This document shows, in pieces, positions 47,952-59,330 of a stretch of DNA of 64,000 nt. A program made the translations under genes and the position numbers. The notes below the pieces were generated by a model, which saw nothing but the letters and a program-made list of their open reading frames with translations, searched no databases and was not told the origin of the DNA. Numbering within the stretch: the first letter of the stretch is position 1; every line of letters begins with the position of its first letter. The stretch comes from Hofstenia miamia. Taxonomy: Eukaryota; Xenacoelomorpha; Acoela. Location: NCBI GenBank assembly GCA_004352715.1, contig SCFE01000010.1:871579-935578 (forward strand), in the 5' to 3' direction.

Positions 47952-48076
47952 GGGGATGCTACACTGGCGATTTTTGTCCAAACTTTTGTGAGGATTTTGC
48001 GTGCTACATTGCGGATTTTTGTTTAAACAAAAATCTGGACAAGAGTTTGGACAAAAATGGTTAGTGTAGCACCCTT
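47952..48076. mobile_element. 125-bp MITE with TTAA target duplication
   Basis: Short near-palindromic element between TTAA (47948-47951) and TTAA (48077-48080). Inverted ends are GGGGATGCTACACT and AGTGTAGCACCCTT, with a second inverted block TTTTTGTCCAAACTTTTGT. TTAA target sites are the hallmark of the piggyBac group, but the tips alone do not prove it. Confidence 0.7.
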
Positions 48077-48176
48077 TTAAGCGTTTTATCAGTATATGCA
48101 ATCTATCTCTTCAGAAATACTAACTGTATGCGATCATTATGTAACAAGACCATTATTCTTACCATTTTGTCTCAAC

Positions 48177-48333
48177 CAGTGGCGTAGCTACATGGGCTAT
48201 GCCCCCACCCCCAGATTGAAACCAGATCACCCTCCACTCAGAGATAATAGTAAGCAGCTTATTAGAACATTGCAATAAAATTGCTATACAATTTTCTTTG
48301 CCCCATAAATTCATTAGGCTGGCTACGTCTCTG
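48177..48333. mobile_element. 157-bp hAT-type MITE CAGTGGCGTAGC
   Basis: Ends CAGTGGCGTAGCTA and inverted TGGCTACGTCTCTG. Flanking 8-mers are GTCTCAAC (48169-48176) and GTCTCAAA (48334-48341). Non-coding. Confidence 0.75.
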
Positions 48334-48341
48334 GTCTCAAA

Positions 48342-49811
48342 ACTTCGCTTATCGTTCCCAATGTTCAATTTACATGTATACCTTCTGTATATTAACTATA
48401 ACACTTACTGATCAACGAAGTGACAATTTCTGATGCATTAATTTTAGAAAAATCATTTATTGGTTAGAATTTTGTTGAACAAGGCTAGGTACTCAAAATA
48501 TTGCCGATCTCGTATAACTGATTTGATTTAGACCCCCGGAAAACCTTGGTAATAATGGTCTGCCATTATACAATCTGAAGTAAAAACTTTATTAATTCTC
48601 AATGTACAGAAATTTAGCTAACATTGAGAGAGAGCACGGGATGTTTTGTCAAATCGAATAGAATTTTTCAGTTATATTTTGTCGCTTTCGTAGTGATTAA
48701 GTTGAGCCAACTATAACGAGACGTGAGTCTATAGTTCCAAGCAGGTTTCCCTTGGCAACTGTCAGTACATTGCAAAACATTTCATTTTTAACAGGAAAAC
48801 TTAATGTTGCAATTCCAATGGGGAAAGTCTCTCATGCACCCATGCGCACGCTATAAAAAATTCGTTTCCATACGTGAAATTATTCAATTTGCTGCTTTAA
48901 TAAATAAAATAAAATCGGAGTTGATTGGTTGGAAGGCCAAACTCATTTTTCTCTGTTGACATTAACTATTAAATAATGGGTGGGAAGTTCTTAATGAAGT
49001 GAACGGAGGAAAATGATTCATTAATATCAAAGAGGAAATCAATACTAATTTCAATTATTCAAACCCAAAAGACAATTGAAGTCTTTGTCAATGAACATAC
49101 TCCTAAAATAATGGTGCTAGCTAAAGGCCCAGAGATGATGATCAATTGGATCATCTAATAAACAACAAAATAATAATCAAACAGATAAAACAACATTAAC
49201 AACATGCGATCATGAAACACCAAAGATTTATAGAATTCTCCATTTTATCTAGTAGTCATTGCATTGAAATCAAGATTAGAAAAACATTATATGATTTACA
49301 TATTCACTTCTCAAATTTGAAAATAGACATGGCGAAATTTTGGAAAAAATAATCTTGTTCAAACTATTAACTATGTGGCCACGGTTACATTTTTTCTGAA
49401 CTCAGTTTTTATAAACCGAAGAGGGCCAGCTGTTCTACATTATGTGATAACTAGTCCATAAAAACATACATCAAAAACATCAAATTATTTGGGAAAATCT
49501 TAAAATAAGTTTTTTTTAAATGGATTTCTTGTCAGAATTTGAAAAAAAATCGCGCTGCAAATTTTGCATACAAGCGGAAAAACAAAACTCGTTTTAAATT
49601 GAATTTCATCAATTGAAGCGCATAACTACACTTTCGCCAACCAAAAGTGTAATCGTAACAAATAATGGACATCTTAGACTAGCTTCTAGGTCAGACTTTG
49701 ATAGAAAACAGCATGAGCGTTATGCGTTGTTGTGCAAAAATGCTTAGTGGTAGCGTTTGAAGATTGCATATGCACCTTTGCTAACTTCATACAATCCAGA
49801 AAAGTCCACCA
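48342..49811. other. AT-rich stretch without a supported gene
   Basis: No exon or repeat recognised. Confidence 0.4.
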
Positions 49812-50334
49812 CCTATTCAATGGGTGGGCACAACTACCCCCCCCTCCCATTATCTACTGAGGTAATGGTGCAAACAACACAATATTGGATGTATAACTAG
49901 ACCATGATGTGAAATTATATTACTGCGATGACGTCAGTGTTTTTTTGCTGACATCAGCAAAATAGCGATTTTTACTTGAAAATGGGAGTGACGTTTGATT
50001 TTTTTAATGTTATTATCCACCCAGTGGTGTCTCTATGGATTTGTTGGACAGAAATAGGCTGAAATAACTTGAAACCATCAAAATTTTAGCCACCTCCAAG
50101 AAATTGGCAGCCATTTCTAGTAGCTAGATTTTAGCATTTCCGTTAGGTAATTCCGACAAAATATTAATATTTTCGGAAGTACACATCGCCACCACATACA
50201 CTTGGCAGACATGTGGGATGTGAGAAATAGATAAATATCAAAAGTCCGAAAATTTCAAGAAAAAATAATATTTTTCCGGGAGTTATGAATAAAATAAGAG
50301 GGGTGGGTAGTTTCACCCATCTACCCTGAATAGG
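49812..50334. mobile_element. MITE with GGGTGGG-rich inverted ends
   Basis: Left end CCTATTCAATGGGTGGGCAC followed by CAACTACCCCCCC. The right end is its imperfect inverse, with GGGGTGGGTAGTTTCACCC and CCTGAATAGG. About 520 bp, non-coding. Target duplication not clear. Confidence 0.55.
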
Positions 50335-51912
50335 GTTAATAACAAATTTTTGGATTTATTTAATGATTCCAATAAGAATATGTTTACAGAATGGCAATGC
50401 TTCCATTGTGGTCAACGTGCCACGTAATTTCAATGGATATTTCCTTAAATTTGAAATATAATTAAAATTGAACCATTAAATTTTGAACTAAACTAATTAA
50501 ATGAAAGAATTGATCCATTGTAAACATTTTATCTGTAGCGTGAAGGTAATTCAGTAAACGACCAATCAAGCATTTAATTATTAAATGTAATTAACTGATA
50601 AATTGTCTCCTTATATGATGAACGTCGCTACGACAAGATGAGATATTAATTAGAATTCGACACATCGCTGTGATTTATCTTTGTCACAACCTTCAATTAG
50701 TACGGTAAATGATATTCTTTACTAACATAACTGATCACCTTAATTGCAATTGAACCAGAACTTAAAGGCAATTGGTAGACAGAAATTTCGCTATAGTAAA
50801 AATATCACGTAATTAAACTTCGCATATTAACTTTAAAAATATCAATACATTGAATACACAAATACATGTTTAGATGTTTTTTCTATTCTGGTGGCATTTT
50901 TGGAACAATCAAATCACATCGCTCATCAGAAATACAGGCAAGAATAAAAATTCCCTTGTAGGATGAAAGTGTATCTATTTCAATTGAAGAAATTATTAAT
51001 GTGTTAAATGTCAATGCTGCAAGTTGTAGATATGGGACACTGAGTTGCTTGGAGAAACTCCATCACCCAAAAATCAGGTGGAGATAAAACCTTATTTATC
51101 AGGAAATATTTTTTATTTCTTCAGCAATATTTTTTTAATAAAAATAGGCGTATCATCTTTTTGAAACACTTTATGGATGGATGTTCTCTTGTTATTCCGA
51201 GGGTGATATTCCGATAGTAATCTTATATGACTCAAATAATTGATTGTAATTTACTATAAAAAATGCGAATTAAATTCAAACTGTTACTTATGGTTACTAC
51301 AAATATTAGTCTTGTCAGGCCTTGAATTCACAATAATTGAAATGAAATATAAAACTAAAATTGCTTCAATGTGACCCAAACTGCAAACGATAAATAGATT
51401 CCATTCATCTAGGCTTCATGTGCGTACTTCTGAAATTTAAAATAGGATTAATATGCTTCCACTGCTATAGCATTTAGCCTCATTTATATATATATATATA
51501 TATAAATACAGCCTTGTGCACATAGTTCAGACCAATTAAATAATTTATATTTAAAGCGACCATATAGCCCATATTTGTTTAAAACTAGGTGAATTGGCCC
51601 AATTTGACGGGTTCTTTTATAATGTCAAATAATTGAAGATTCTGTTTGCTTTGATAATAGAAGAAATTCGCAAATTGTATTCTGTGGAATTTTTTCCATG
51701 AATTTTGAAACAATAATTTTTGATATTTGGAGGGAAAGAGTTTTACTACGCATTTTGCGGTGAATAATGATATAGGTGCTCAGCAATTGTCAGAAATGTT
51801 AAATTTATACCTAAATGCTAACAGGTACATTCTGAAATTAAGCATTCACACTTTCAAAGTACCAGTAGCAACGAAGAGAACAATGTTAATGTGAACTAGG
51901 CTATATATATAT
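50335..51912. other. AT-rich stretch without a supported gene
   Basis: Contains (TA)n at about 51485-51505 and a short TA run at 51902-51912 leading into the gap. No gene. Confidence 0.4.
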
Positions 51913-52888
51913 NNNNNNNNNNNNNNNNNNNNNNNNNNNNNNNNNNNNNNNNNNNNNNNNNNNNNNNNNNNNNNNNNNNNNNNNNNNNNNNNNNNNNNNN
52001 NNNNNNNNNNNNNNNNNNNNNNNNNNNNNNNNNNNNNNNNNNNNNNNNNNNNNNNNNNNNNNNNNNNNNNNNNNNNNNNNNNNNNNNNNNNNNNNNNNNN
52101 NNNNNNNNNNNNNNNNNNNNNNNNNNNNNNNNNNNNNNNNNNNNNNNNNNNNNNNNNTCCCCAAACCATAATTTTTTGGTCGAACTTTGGAACCGCTTTT
52201 GTTGGTCTTGGACATTTCTTTGACGACCACACTTGTACTTTGTTTCTGTGTAGTTGAAATACGCACTCATCAGTTATCCAAACATCTTCAAAAGTGTAGT
52301 CTTTCCAATCTTTCACGAAATTTAATCTTTTTTCTTGATGTTCTTTTGTAATCAGAAGTCGATTTTTTCTGCCAATTTTTGTAACTCCACTTTTTTTCAG
52401 TGTTCTCTGAACTGTGGTTTCATGCACAGAGATGTCGGCTTCAGTTTGAAGTCGGTTTGAAATTTTTTTCCCAGAAATATAGGGATTTTTGAGAGCAATT
52501 GCGACTGTTTTCTGAATTAATTTTCCAATAATTTTTCGAGGGCGTCCACTTCCTTTTCTTCTTTTGAGAGATTCTCCTTGTCGAATTTTTTTCAGCTTTC
52601 GAAAATAAGTTGATCGAGAAATTTGCGATGTCGCAAAGGCGTTTTCAAGCTGTTCCAACATTTCCATTCCGAAGAAATCAAGTAGAAACTTTGCAATGCA
52701 AAACAATTTGTTTGATAAGTGTTTTCAAATTATTACGAAGTACCAGTTTAATTAATTAACTTTTTTGTTTGACCATTTTAAAGTTTACAAAATTCTCGTT
52801 GTCTATTTTTATAGTTTTCCTCTAAAACGTCTCAATACGTTTCCACAAAGCGTGAAAAAATAGTTGTTCAGTCTCATTTTTTTGCAGC
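51913..52888 (-). mobile_element. Tc1-type transposon, 3' end lost in gap
   Basis: Holds the transposase gene below. The 5' side ends with GTTGGCTGCAAAAAAATG (minus strand) next to a (TA)n run at 52888-52911. The other side runs into a TA run at 51902-51912 and a 245-N gap. TA on both sides fits insertion at TA. Confidence 0.6.
52158..52706 (-). CDS. Tc1-like transposase, N-terminal 183 codons
   Basis: DNA-cutting and joining enzyme of a Tc1/mariner element. The frame is intact from ATG at 52706 (an internal ATG, MEMLEQ, is possible) to the gap. Residues about 20-110 form two helix-turn-helix-like regions (SQISRSTYFRKLKK; GKKISNRLQTEADISVHETT) around the GRPR-type hook GSGRPRKI. The catalytic domain starts at DVWITDECVF, whose Asp is the first catalytic residue, and continues to KIMVWG at the gap edge. 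The second Asp and final Glu/Asp would lie in the gap. The absence of stops suggests a younger copy than the other transposases here, but completeness cannot be judged. Confidence 0.85.
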
Positions 52889-52911
52889 CAACTATATATA
52901 TATATATATAT

Positions 52912-55019
52912 ACATTTCCAGCCTCGTTCCAATTGGTATGGACTCTCGTTTTTCTGATTTTTTTAAAAACGCATGCAGTAAAGGGATTAAAAAATAAATG
53001 TGTTGTTCTCGGCCGGTAAAATGAAACTAATTCGTTTTTCATTTTCAAATAAAAAATGTCTAAATTTGTAAAATTTAGTTATTTTAACTTCTTCGGAAGG
53101 CCCTTTTCTCCCCTCATTCAAGCTTCAATATCTGCAAATGTCGTGAAAACACGTTTCACGTCATTGAAAAAATTTGTTTATTAGAAACCACAAGCAACCA
53201 GAAAATTTTGTTATATTTTGTCGCTTAAATGTCATAAAAACATTAATTTTTGCATATCAATCATAAATGTTATGTAATTACAAAACATAATTGGCAATGT
53301 CACGCATTAGCGAAAATAAATCTATTACATGAATACTAGACAAAATAAATTACTTTTATGTCTATAACAATGTAAACAGTTACAAGATATAATAGGGGTG
53401 GTAATGGGATCCAAAAACATTATAAAATATAAAGATAACACAATTAAACTAAACTTAAAGACCTTTTTCCCTGCACGCAATATTCATTTTGGAATTCACT
53501 TTGACAGTTATTGCAATGTTAGTTCTGATATATTTAATAATATATTCTAGCGTTCTCCCTTACTGGAGTCGCAAAGTATGGGGATAAATAATACTTAATT
53601 TACTTCGCTACAGCTTATTATAAAAGTCTAAATACGACTTTAGGAAGAAATCAAGAAACGCAATCTTGTAATTTCAGTGCATATGACGCGTTCGAAGTCA
53701 TTTCTCTAATTCATATTAGAATTGGCCTGAAAATGACAAGTGTTACAATTGAGGCTGGACTAAGCAATACACTTGAATATAATGGCATTTATAAACAGAG
53801 CGCAAAACTAAAGGCTGAGGAAGTCAGCCGGCTAACATAGTTAGCATTCATTTGACTAGTGAGCAATGTTCACCAACATTGTCTATAATGAAAGAAGAGT
53901 AATTGGCTTATACAGGGTTACAGAAGTAACTTGGGTCAAAAAAATTTACCAGGGTCAACGGATCCGGTTAGAAAAAAGACAAGTCAACACCTATTATATT
54001 ATAAACGTCGGGTGTATTGGACATGACAATAGGTTTGGTAATGGGTTCGGTACAGAGTTGAAAATAGGTCGGGCCTGAAAAGACCAATGAATGTTAACAA
54101 TTTCTTCAGATAACTTAATGCTAAACGTCATTAATTTAGAAAAACAAGACTCTTGTTGTCATCACATCAAGCAAATGCATTACTTTTTCACTTTTTAAGG
54201 CGGTGACTAGCAAATCAGTATCTTTCTGAAAAAGAGCCTGCATATAGAAATGAGTAGCTATATTAAACATACTCTAGCAAAACAGAATTTTTCATTTTTT
54301 GGAATAGGGAACATATTTTGACTTATCGCAACTGTCATATCTTTGGTTTTTTTCAATTGGATTCGATTGCTGAATTGTATTCACATAAATAAAATTCATT
54401 TTCAGTTTTGGCGCTCTCAACGCGCATAACGTATGTGGTGATACATTTTTTCAACTGTTCAGTCAATGGAAAGGATGTTGTCAGAAAAATCAAATTAACG
54501 TGGTGCTCAGTTTCACTGGAACCGCTTAGCAACTTATCCATACTTGTTCAGTTAATTAATCGAAGTTGGAAAATCTTGTATTGGAAACATGCCCTAAATA
54601 AATAAAAATTTTCTCAACTGAGGAAGTAAAAAATAAAATTTCATTTATAGGCTATCCGAAATTTATCGATTAAATGTCACATTCGATTAACTTCAAAACT
54701 TCATTTTTCATAATTTATAATGATTTATGAGACTTATATTTTTAGAAGCACTTGCTCAACACTAATTTAGTTTCCACTGCAATAACCACTTAAACGTAAA
54801 AAATAAATTTACCATCAATTTACTGATAAAAGACGATCCAATTGCGTGCAACAGAAATTAAAAATAAATATAATAAAGAAAAAACAAATAGAGCTGTGGT
54901 CATGTCCAAAATATTACACCTGCTGTTAAACCAATTAACAACGAAAGATGTATGTATCATATGTTTCTACAATCGCTAATGAATTTCTATCCTAACAATA
55001 TATATAGAACCCTAACTAC
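52912..55019. other. AT-rich stretch without a confident gene
   Basis: Includes a GGGTC/GGTTCGG-type repeat trace at 53930-54075. A minus-strand frame at 54353-54541 starts MDKLLSGSSETEHHVNLIFL and has balanced composition, but no splice or family support. Confidence 0.4.
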
Positions 55020-55027
55020 ACCAAGAC

Positions 55028-55522
55028 TAGAGATGAGCGCGGTACAGGTTTTGTCATATTATTTCCACCGCAGAGAAAAAAACGTCACCACTAACCGTCG
55101 CAATGTGCGATTTTCTACCGCAAACCACCACAATAAATAAAATTTTACCGCGGTATACCGCAACAATTTAGATTTTTATATTCGTAAGAAACGATGTATA
55201 GATATGTCTGAATTGTCTTTTTAGGGTTATGCATCATTCGTAGAAAAGTCTAAAGACAATTTCTTAGGTATTTTGTGATTTCATTCAACAATATTAGGGT
55301 AGTATCAAATTTCCAATGAAATATGTTAAAATTACTTTTGATATTTTGTATGTGAAAGTTCTGTTTTGCTTTAGAAACAGTTTTTTGAGAAATACTTAGA
55401 GATTTTAAATCCTTAAACAAAACACGTTATCTGTATAACTTCTACGCCACCGCAAGTTGTTTTAATTCCACCGCAATTGTGTAAATCGCTACCGCGGTAT
55501 TACTGCATCACACTCATCTCTA
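55028..55522. mobile_element. hAT-type MITE, family TAGAGATGAG, copy with perfect duplication
   Basis: 495-bp element with ends TAGAGATGAGCGCGG and ACTCATCTCTA. It is flanked by a perfect 8-bp duplication ACCAAGAC (55020-55027 and 55523-55530). It is the youngest-looking member of the family also seen at 6788-7278 and 36095-36520. Confidence 0.9.
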
Positions 55523-55646
55523 ACCAAGACGTTGCCCAACTGTCACTTCTGTTAAAAATACATTACGTATGAAAGCGACTTTTGGCACAAAATATCGATT
55601 GTTGCCCATTATTGTAATAACCTTGTGATCCAGCGTGATTGTATAG

Positions 55647-55688
<42 letters not shown>

Positions 55689-55689
<1 letters not shown>

Positions 55690-55950
55690 GGGCTTTAGAT
55701 ACTATGCGATTTGTATCGACCACCAGCACTTTCCGATTTTCCATAGTATCCACTGCCTTTTTGATGGAAAGCCAGAATAATTCGTTTTATCCAAAAATTT
55801 TTACATTGTGCATTTGGTATAGGGATCTAATTTCTTACGTATGAGTTTCAGGTTCTTTCAAAAAAATTTTTGAACCCGTATCTACCGCCCGTATAGATTT
55901 TTTGTATCCAGCGGCTTGTAGATATTTTAAAATTTTGAATGCAAAGCCCG
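55689..55950. mobile_element. Short element between two TA runs, ends CGGGCTTT
   Basis: Inverted tips CGGGCTTTAGAT (55689) and inverted GAATGCAAAGCCCG (ending 55950), placed exactly between (TA)n runs at 55650-55688 and 55951-55963. Internal GCCCGTATAGATTTTTTG is a further variant of the end. Probably a Tc1/mariner-type MITE that inserted at TA. Confidence 0.55.
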
Positions 55951-55963
55951 TATATATATATAT

Positions 55964-56902
55964 ATGTATTTATATATAATCCGATTTCGTAAGATCTTCA
56001 TGTACATAAAATTGTGCTACGTAGAACATATTATATAACATAACATGAATAACTCAATGTAATAAATTCAATGAACCCATACATTAGCAAATAATATGAA
56101 ACTCAATAATCAATACGGATTTATGGGTAGACATGCAATCAAAATTTGAGGCAGGTGTTTCAGTAAGTAACTCTAGAAATATAGAGATAAGGCTCTAGTC
56201 TATACCAGTATTTAGGTTCCAGTATATAAAATGAGATACTCCGGAAAGAAGTGGGAGGATTTTGCTAATTTAATTACTAACATAGACCTAATTCTCCAAT
56301 TTAACTGAAACTATAATAACAAAATACGCAGCTCAAATGGCCTCATTAAACTCAGGGAGGTGTCGGCTATGCCATAATAAACAGAACATTTTTAAAATTG
56401 TAATTAAGTTGCTTAAATATGATGTAAATAGCATCGCGTACACAACAAAATTAAATATATTAAGGTTATATCATAAATTAAAATTTGAAATAAATGCGTC
56501 TGAGTTAATTCACGAAAAGGTTTTTATAGTTGTATTGCAACTACACCGTTGTGTTAAAACATCAGAACTTGGCAAAAGCACTTCCTAGCTTTTATAATCT
56601 TTTTCTTAACATAAAAGCTATAATCAAACAAATAATTTAAATTAGGAAAGTGATCTATTCTGGAACGAATTTCTCATAGCCGGTGTTGGATTCATGATAA
56701 ATGAAATTCTCTTAATCTTATCCTACCTGGGGTGGGGCGATTTGACCCAATATTTTTATATATAACTCAGAGACCGATTATTAAAATAAACTATCCTTCC
56801 ATGATGGTTACAAAGTTGTAACGATTTTTAAAAAAGTCCACAAAAAACTGACATTTCTACAGAGTTAAATGTATTGTGCTGCAATAACATGATTTGATAG
56901 CC
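55964..56902. other. AT-rich stretch without a supported gene
   Basis: An 83-codon frame at 56337 (MASLNSGRCRLC...) has one CxxC but otherwise AT-driven composition. Not accepted. Confidence 0.4.
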
Positions 56903-57170
56903 AGTGTTGGAACCCTGTTTTGATTTTTCGCCAAGAGCACGGCACGGCAGGAAATTTTAAAAAATGTTCAAGTACGAGTCCGACACGGCACGAAAATCTA
57001 TAAATTTTTCCTTGAATTTAAAAGGCATCTTAAATTAAACCTGTATAAATGAAATGTTTTTGGTGGTGAATTGTTTCAATAGTTTAACAAACTTTTCAAG
57101 AAACGAAACTTTCGATTATTTTAATATGCAAATTATTAGATTTAGAAAAGCAAATTCACAAATATATTTG
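56903..57170. mobile_element. MITE family AGTGTTGGAA, partial copy
   Basis: Tip AGTGTTGGAACCCTG, then GAGCACGGCACGG, CGAAAATCTATAA and ATCTTAAATTAAAC, shared with 34949-35250 and, inverted, with 18591-18904. Confidence 0.6.
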
Positions 57171-57255
57171 ATAGGTTTCAACACTGTTGATAGCATAACA
57201 CCATGAATTGCAACTTTTTATAATTATTCCAGTAGTAATTCCTTGACAGGCAAAA

Positions 57256-57412
57256 TGTCAAATAATATATGATAATAAAACAGTTCTCAAATAATATATG
57301 ATGATGAAAACAAGTTCTCAAATACTATATGATGATGATGACAAGTTGTCAAATAATATATGATGATGAAAACAAGTTCTCAAATAATATATGATGATGA
57401 TGAAAACACGTC
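57256..57412. repeat. Minisatellite, about 31-34 bp units
   Basis: Five units of the form CAAATAATATATGATGATG then AAAACAAGTTCT, with variable GAT copy number. Confidence 0.8.
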
Positions 57413-58161
57413 GGCATGTAGATTTATAGGCCAAATGCGTGTAGGTGTCTGTGATTTTTAAATAATGCAAAATTTGGCAAGTTACTTAAGACATATCTAT
57501 GATCATAGAATGGCTACGACTAGATTTCATTTCAGTAACAACCGCTAAGAAACATTTGAAATTGTCATTTAAACTGTTTAGCAACTTTGGCATTTGAACA
57601 AAAACAGATTTGAATTCTAAATTCCATTATAAATTTTAAACTTACGACCATTTGAATGATAATCAGGAATTTACATAAACAAAGACTAGTGGAGACGTTT
57701 GCTAGAAAGCGAGTTTCTCAATTCAATTCATTTAAAAATACTTCATCGGATATTGTGACAAGAAACTCACGCTGTGAATAGATGATAATTAATAATCTTG
57801 CCGTAAACTTTGAATTTGATTTATCACAACTTCGAGGCAGATATCTATCACGTATCAAGTAATTACTGAAAAAAATTCCCACAAAATTAAATTTATTGAT
57901 TTTAACAAACAAGTACAACAAATTTCAGACTTCTACTGTAAAAAATGTCGCTCTCTACTTTTACAAATAATAGTAAGATTTTAAATCTTCACAATATCAA
58001 TACAGGTTATTCAAAGAGAATGTATGTACGTTTTGTATTGTATAATATTTTGACAACCAATAATAAAGCAAAATATTAAAAGGTAAAATATGAGCGATTT
58101 ATAGTTTATGCAGAAGTGCCTCTTGATTTTCCGCCACCTGTGTGCTGTGCTTGATGCACAT
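57413..58161. other. AT-rich stretch without a supported gene
   Basis: Nothing recognised. Confidence 0.4.
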
Positions 58162-58289
58162 TTGGAAGTGGATCAGGTCAACCCGCGCAGGTCGGGTTGA
58201 CATGCATATGTGTGGGTTGTGTGTCGGATCAAATTGTGGAACGCGGGTTGCAGGTCGGTTTGGGTTACAAAATCCTGACCCGCTTCCAA
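58162..58289. mobile_element. Small GC-rich MITE, ends TTGGAAG
   Basis: 128-bp element with inverted ends TTGGAAGTGGATCAGG and CCTGACCCGCTTCCAA and a GGGTTG/CAACCC-rich core. No clear duplication. Confidence 0.55.
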
Positions 58290-58860
58290 CCTTGGACTGA
58301 TGTACTGATGAAAAAATTAACTATTTTTCTATGTAAAACCGATTTTTAAAAAGCTTCAAAGTCATTTTATAGCTACTTAATATTCGTTTAATCAAGAGCA
58401 AAATCGCAACGGTTAAAACCTAAGTGGAAAAGGAGATATTCTTCTATCCTGCGGTGGCTGCAGATCTTTATTGGTTCGTAAGTTATTAGCGCTTAGATAT
58501 TTTCTCAAGAAGACATTAAAAAATTAAAATTTGTCTTGTACAGTTTTCCCTATTTCTACTAGCGTTACTATTTACCTTAAACTTCCCATCGTCAATTTGA
58601 AAGTACAAACCGTTTTTCCACATTTACGAAGAATTTTCTCCAAATCTATGAGCAAATTTGAAAATTGTGAGGCATAGACTTTTCTATTGGGGAACACGCT
58701 TTAATGCAATATTGAAAATTTCTATCGAAGCGAATTGCGATCGCTGAAGTTGTTCAAAAGATTAACAAATTTTCTTTGAAAATTTCAAATTTTTGAGAAA
58801 GATTTAAATTCTCTCCATACTTAATGTTCAAGTATATAAAAAGCTTCGAGCTGCTGGAAG

Positions 58861-59330
58861 CTACAAAGAACTTTGACTATTTTTTGATATGTGCAAAGCG
58901 TGACACGCAGATAAAAGTTTTGAAACTGAATCCATTAAACGGACTCTAACTTCTTGAGTTATTTGGTGTTGCGATTCAAGGACGTAACTCTTAAAATATT
59001 TCAGATTAGTGGGATTTTTTTCTCGACAAAATCCTTCAGAATCTGCCACATGTTCTCTATGGGTATAAGATCTGGCGAATTGGGTGGCCATTGCATAACT
59101 TCAATATTATAATTGATAAAAAATTCATTTGTCGATTTTGAGGTATGAGGGGTTGCTCTTGTTCTGAGATCAATGAATCGGGATATAAGCAGGTTGCGTA
59201 TGTTACAAATTCCTCGAGTATTTGGCAATATTTTGAACTATTAATTGTACCAGTGCCATCTAGTAACTTTAGATATCACATGTTGCTTTCAGATTGAGCA
59301 TAGCAATAATAGTTTTTGAGCTATAAGCGT
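58861..59330 (-). pseudogene. Tc1-like transposase C-terminal relic
   Basis: Minus-strand reading across a frameshift: LLDGTGTINSSKYCQILEEF, then ATPHTSKSTNEFF (degraded 'D..P.H.S' region with the second catalytic Asp lost), MQWPPNSPDLIPIENMWQIL (third catalytic Glu block intact), and a C-terminal tail ending SKNSQSSL. Only the C-terminal half is present. It is a different family from the element at 52158. Confidence 0.8.

Noticed and set aside
51896-52270. Extra minus-strand frames overlapping the Tc1 gene
   Set aside because: Alternative frames kept open only by the 245 Ns.
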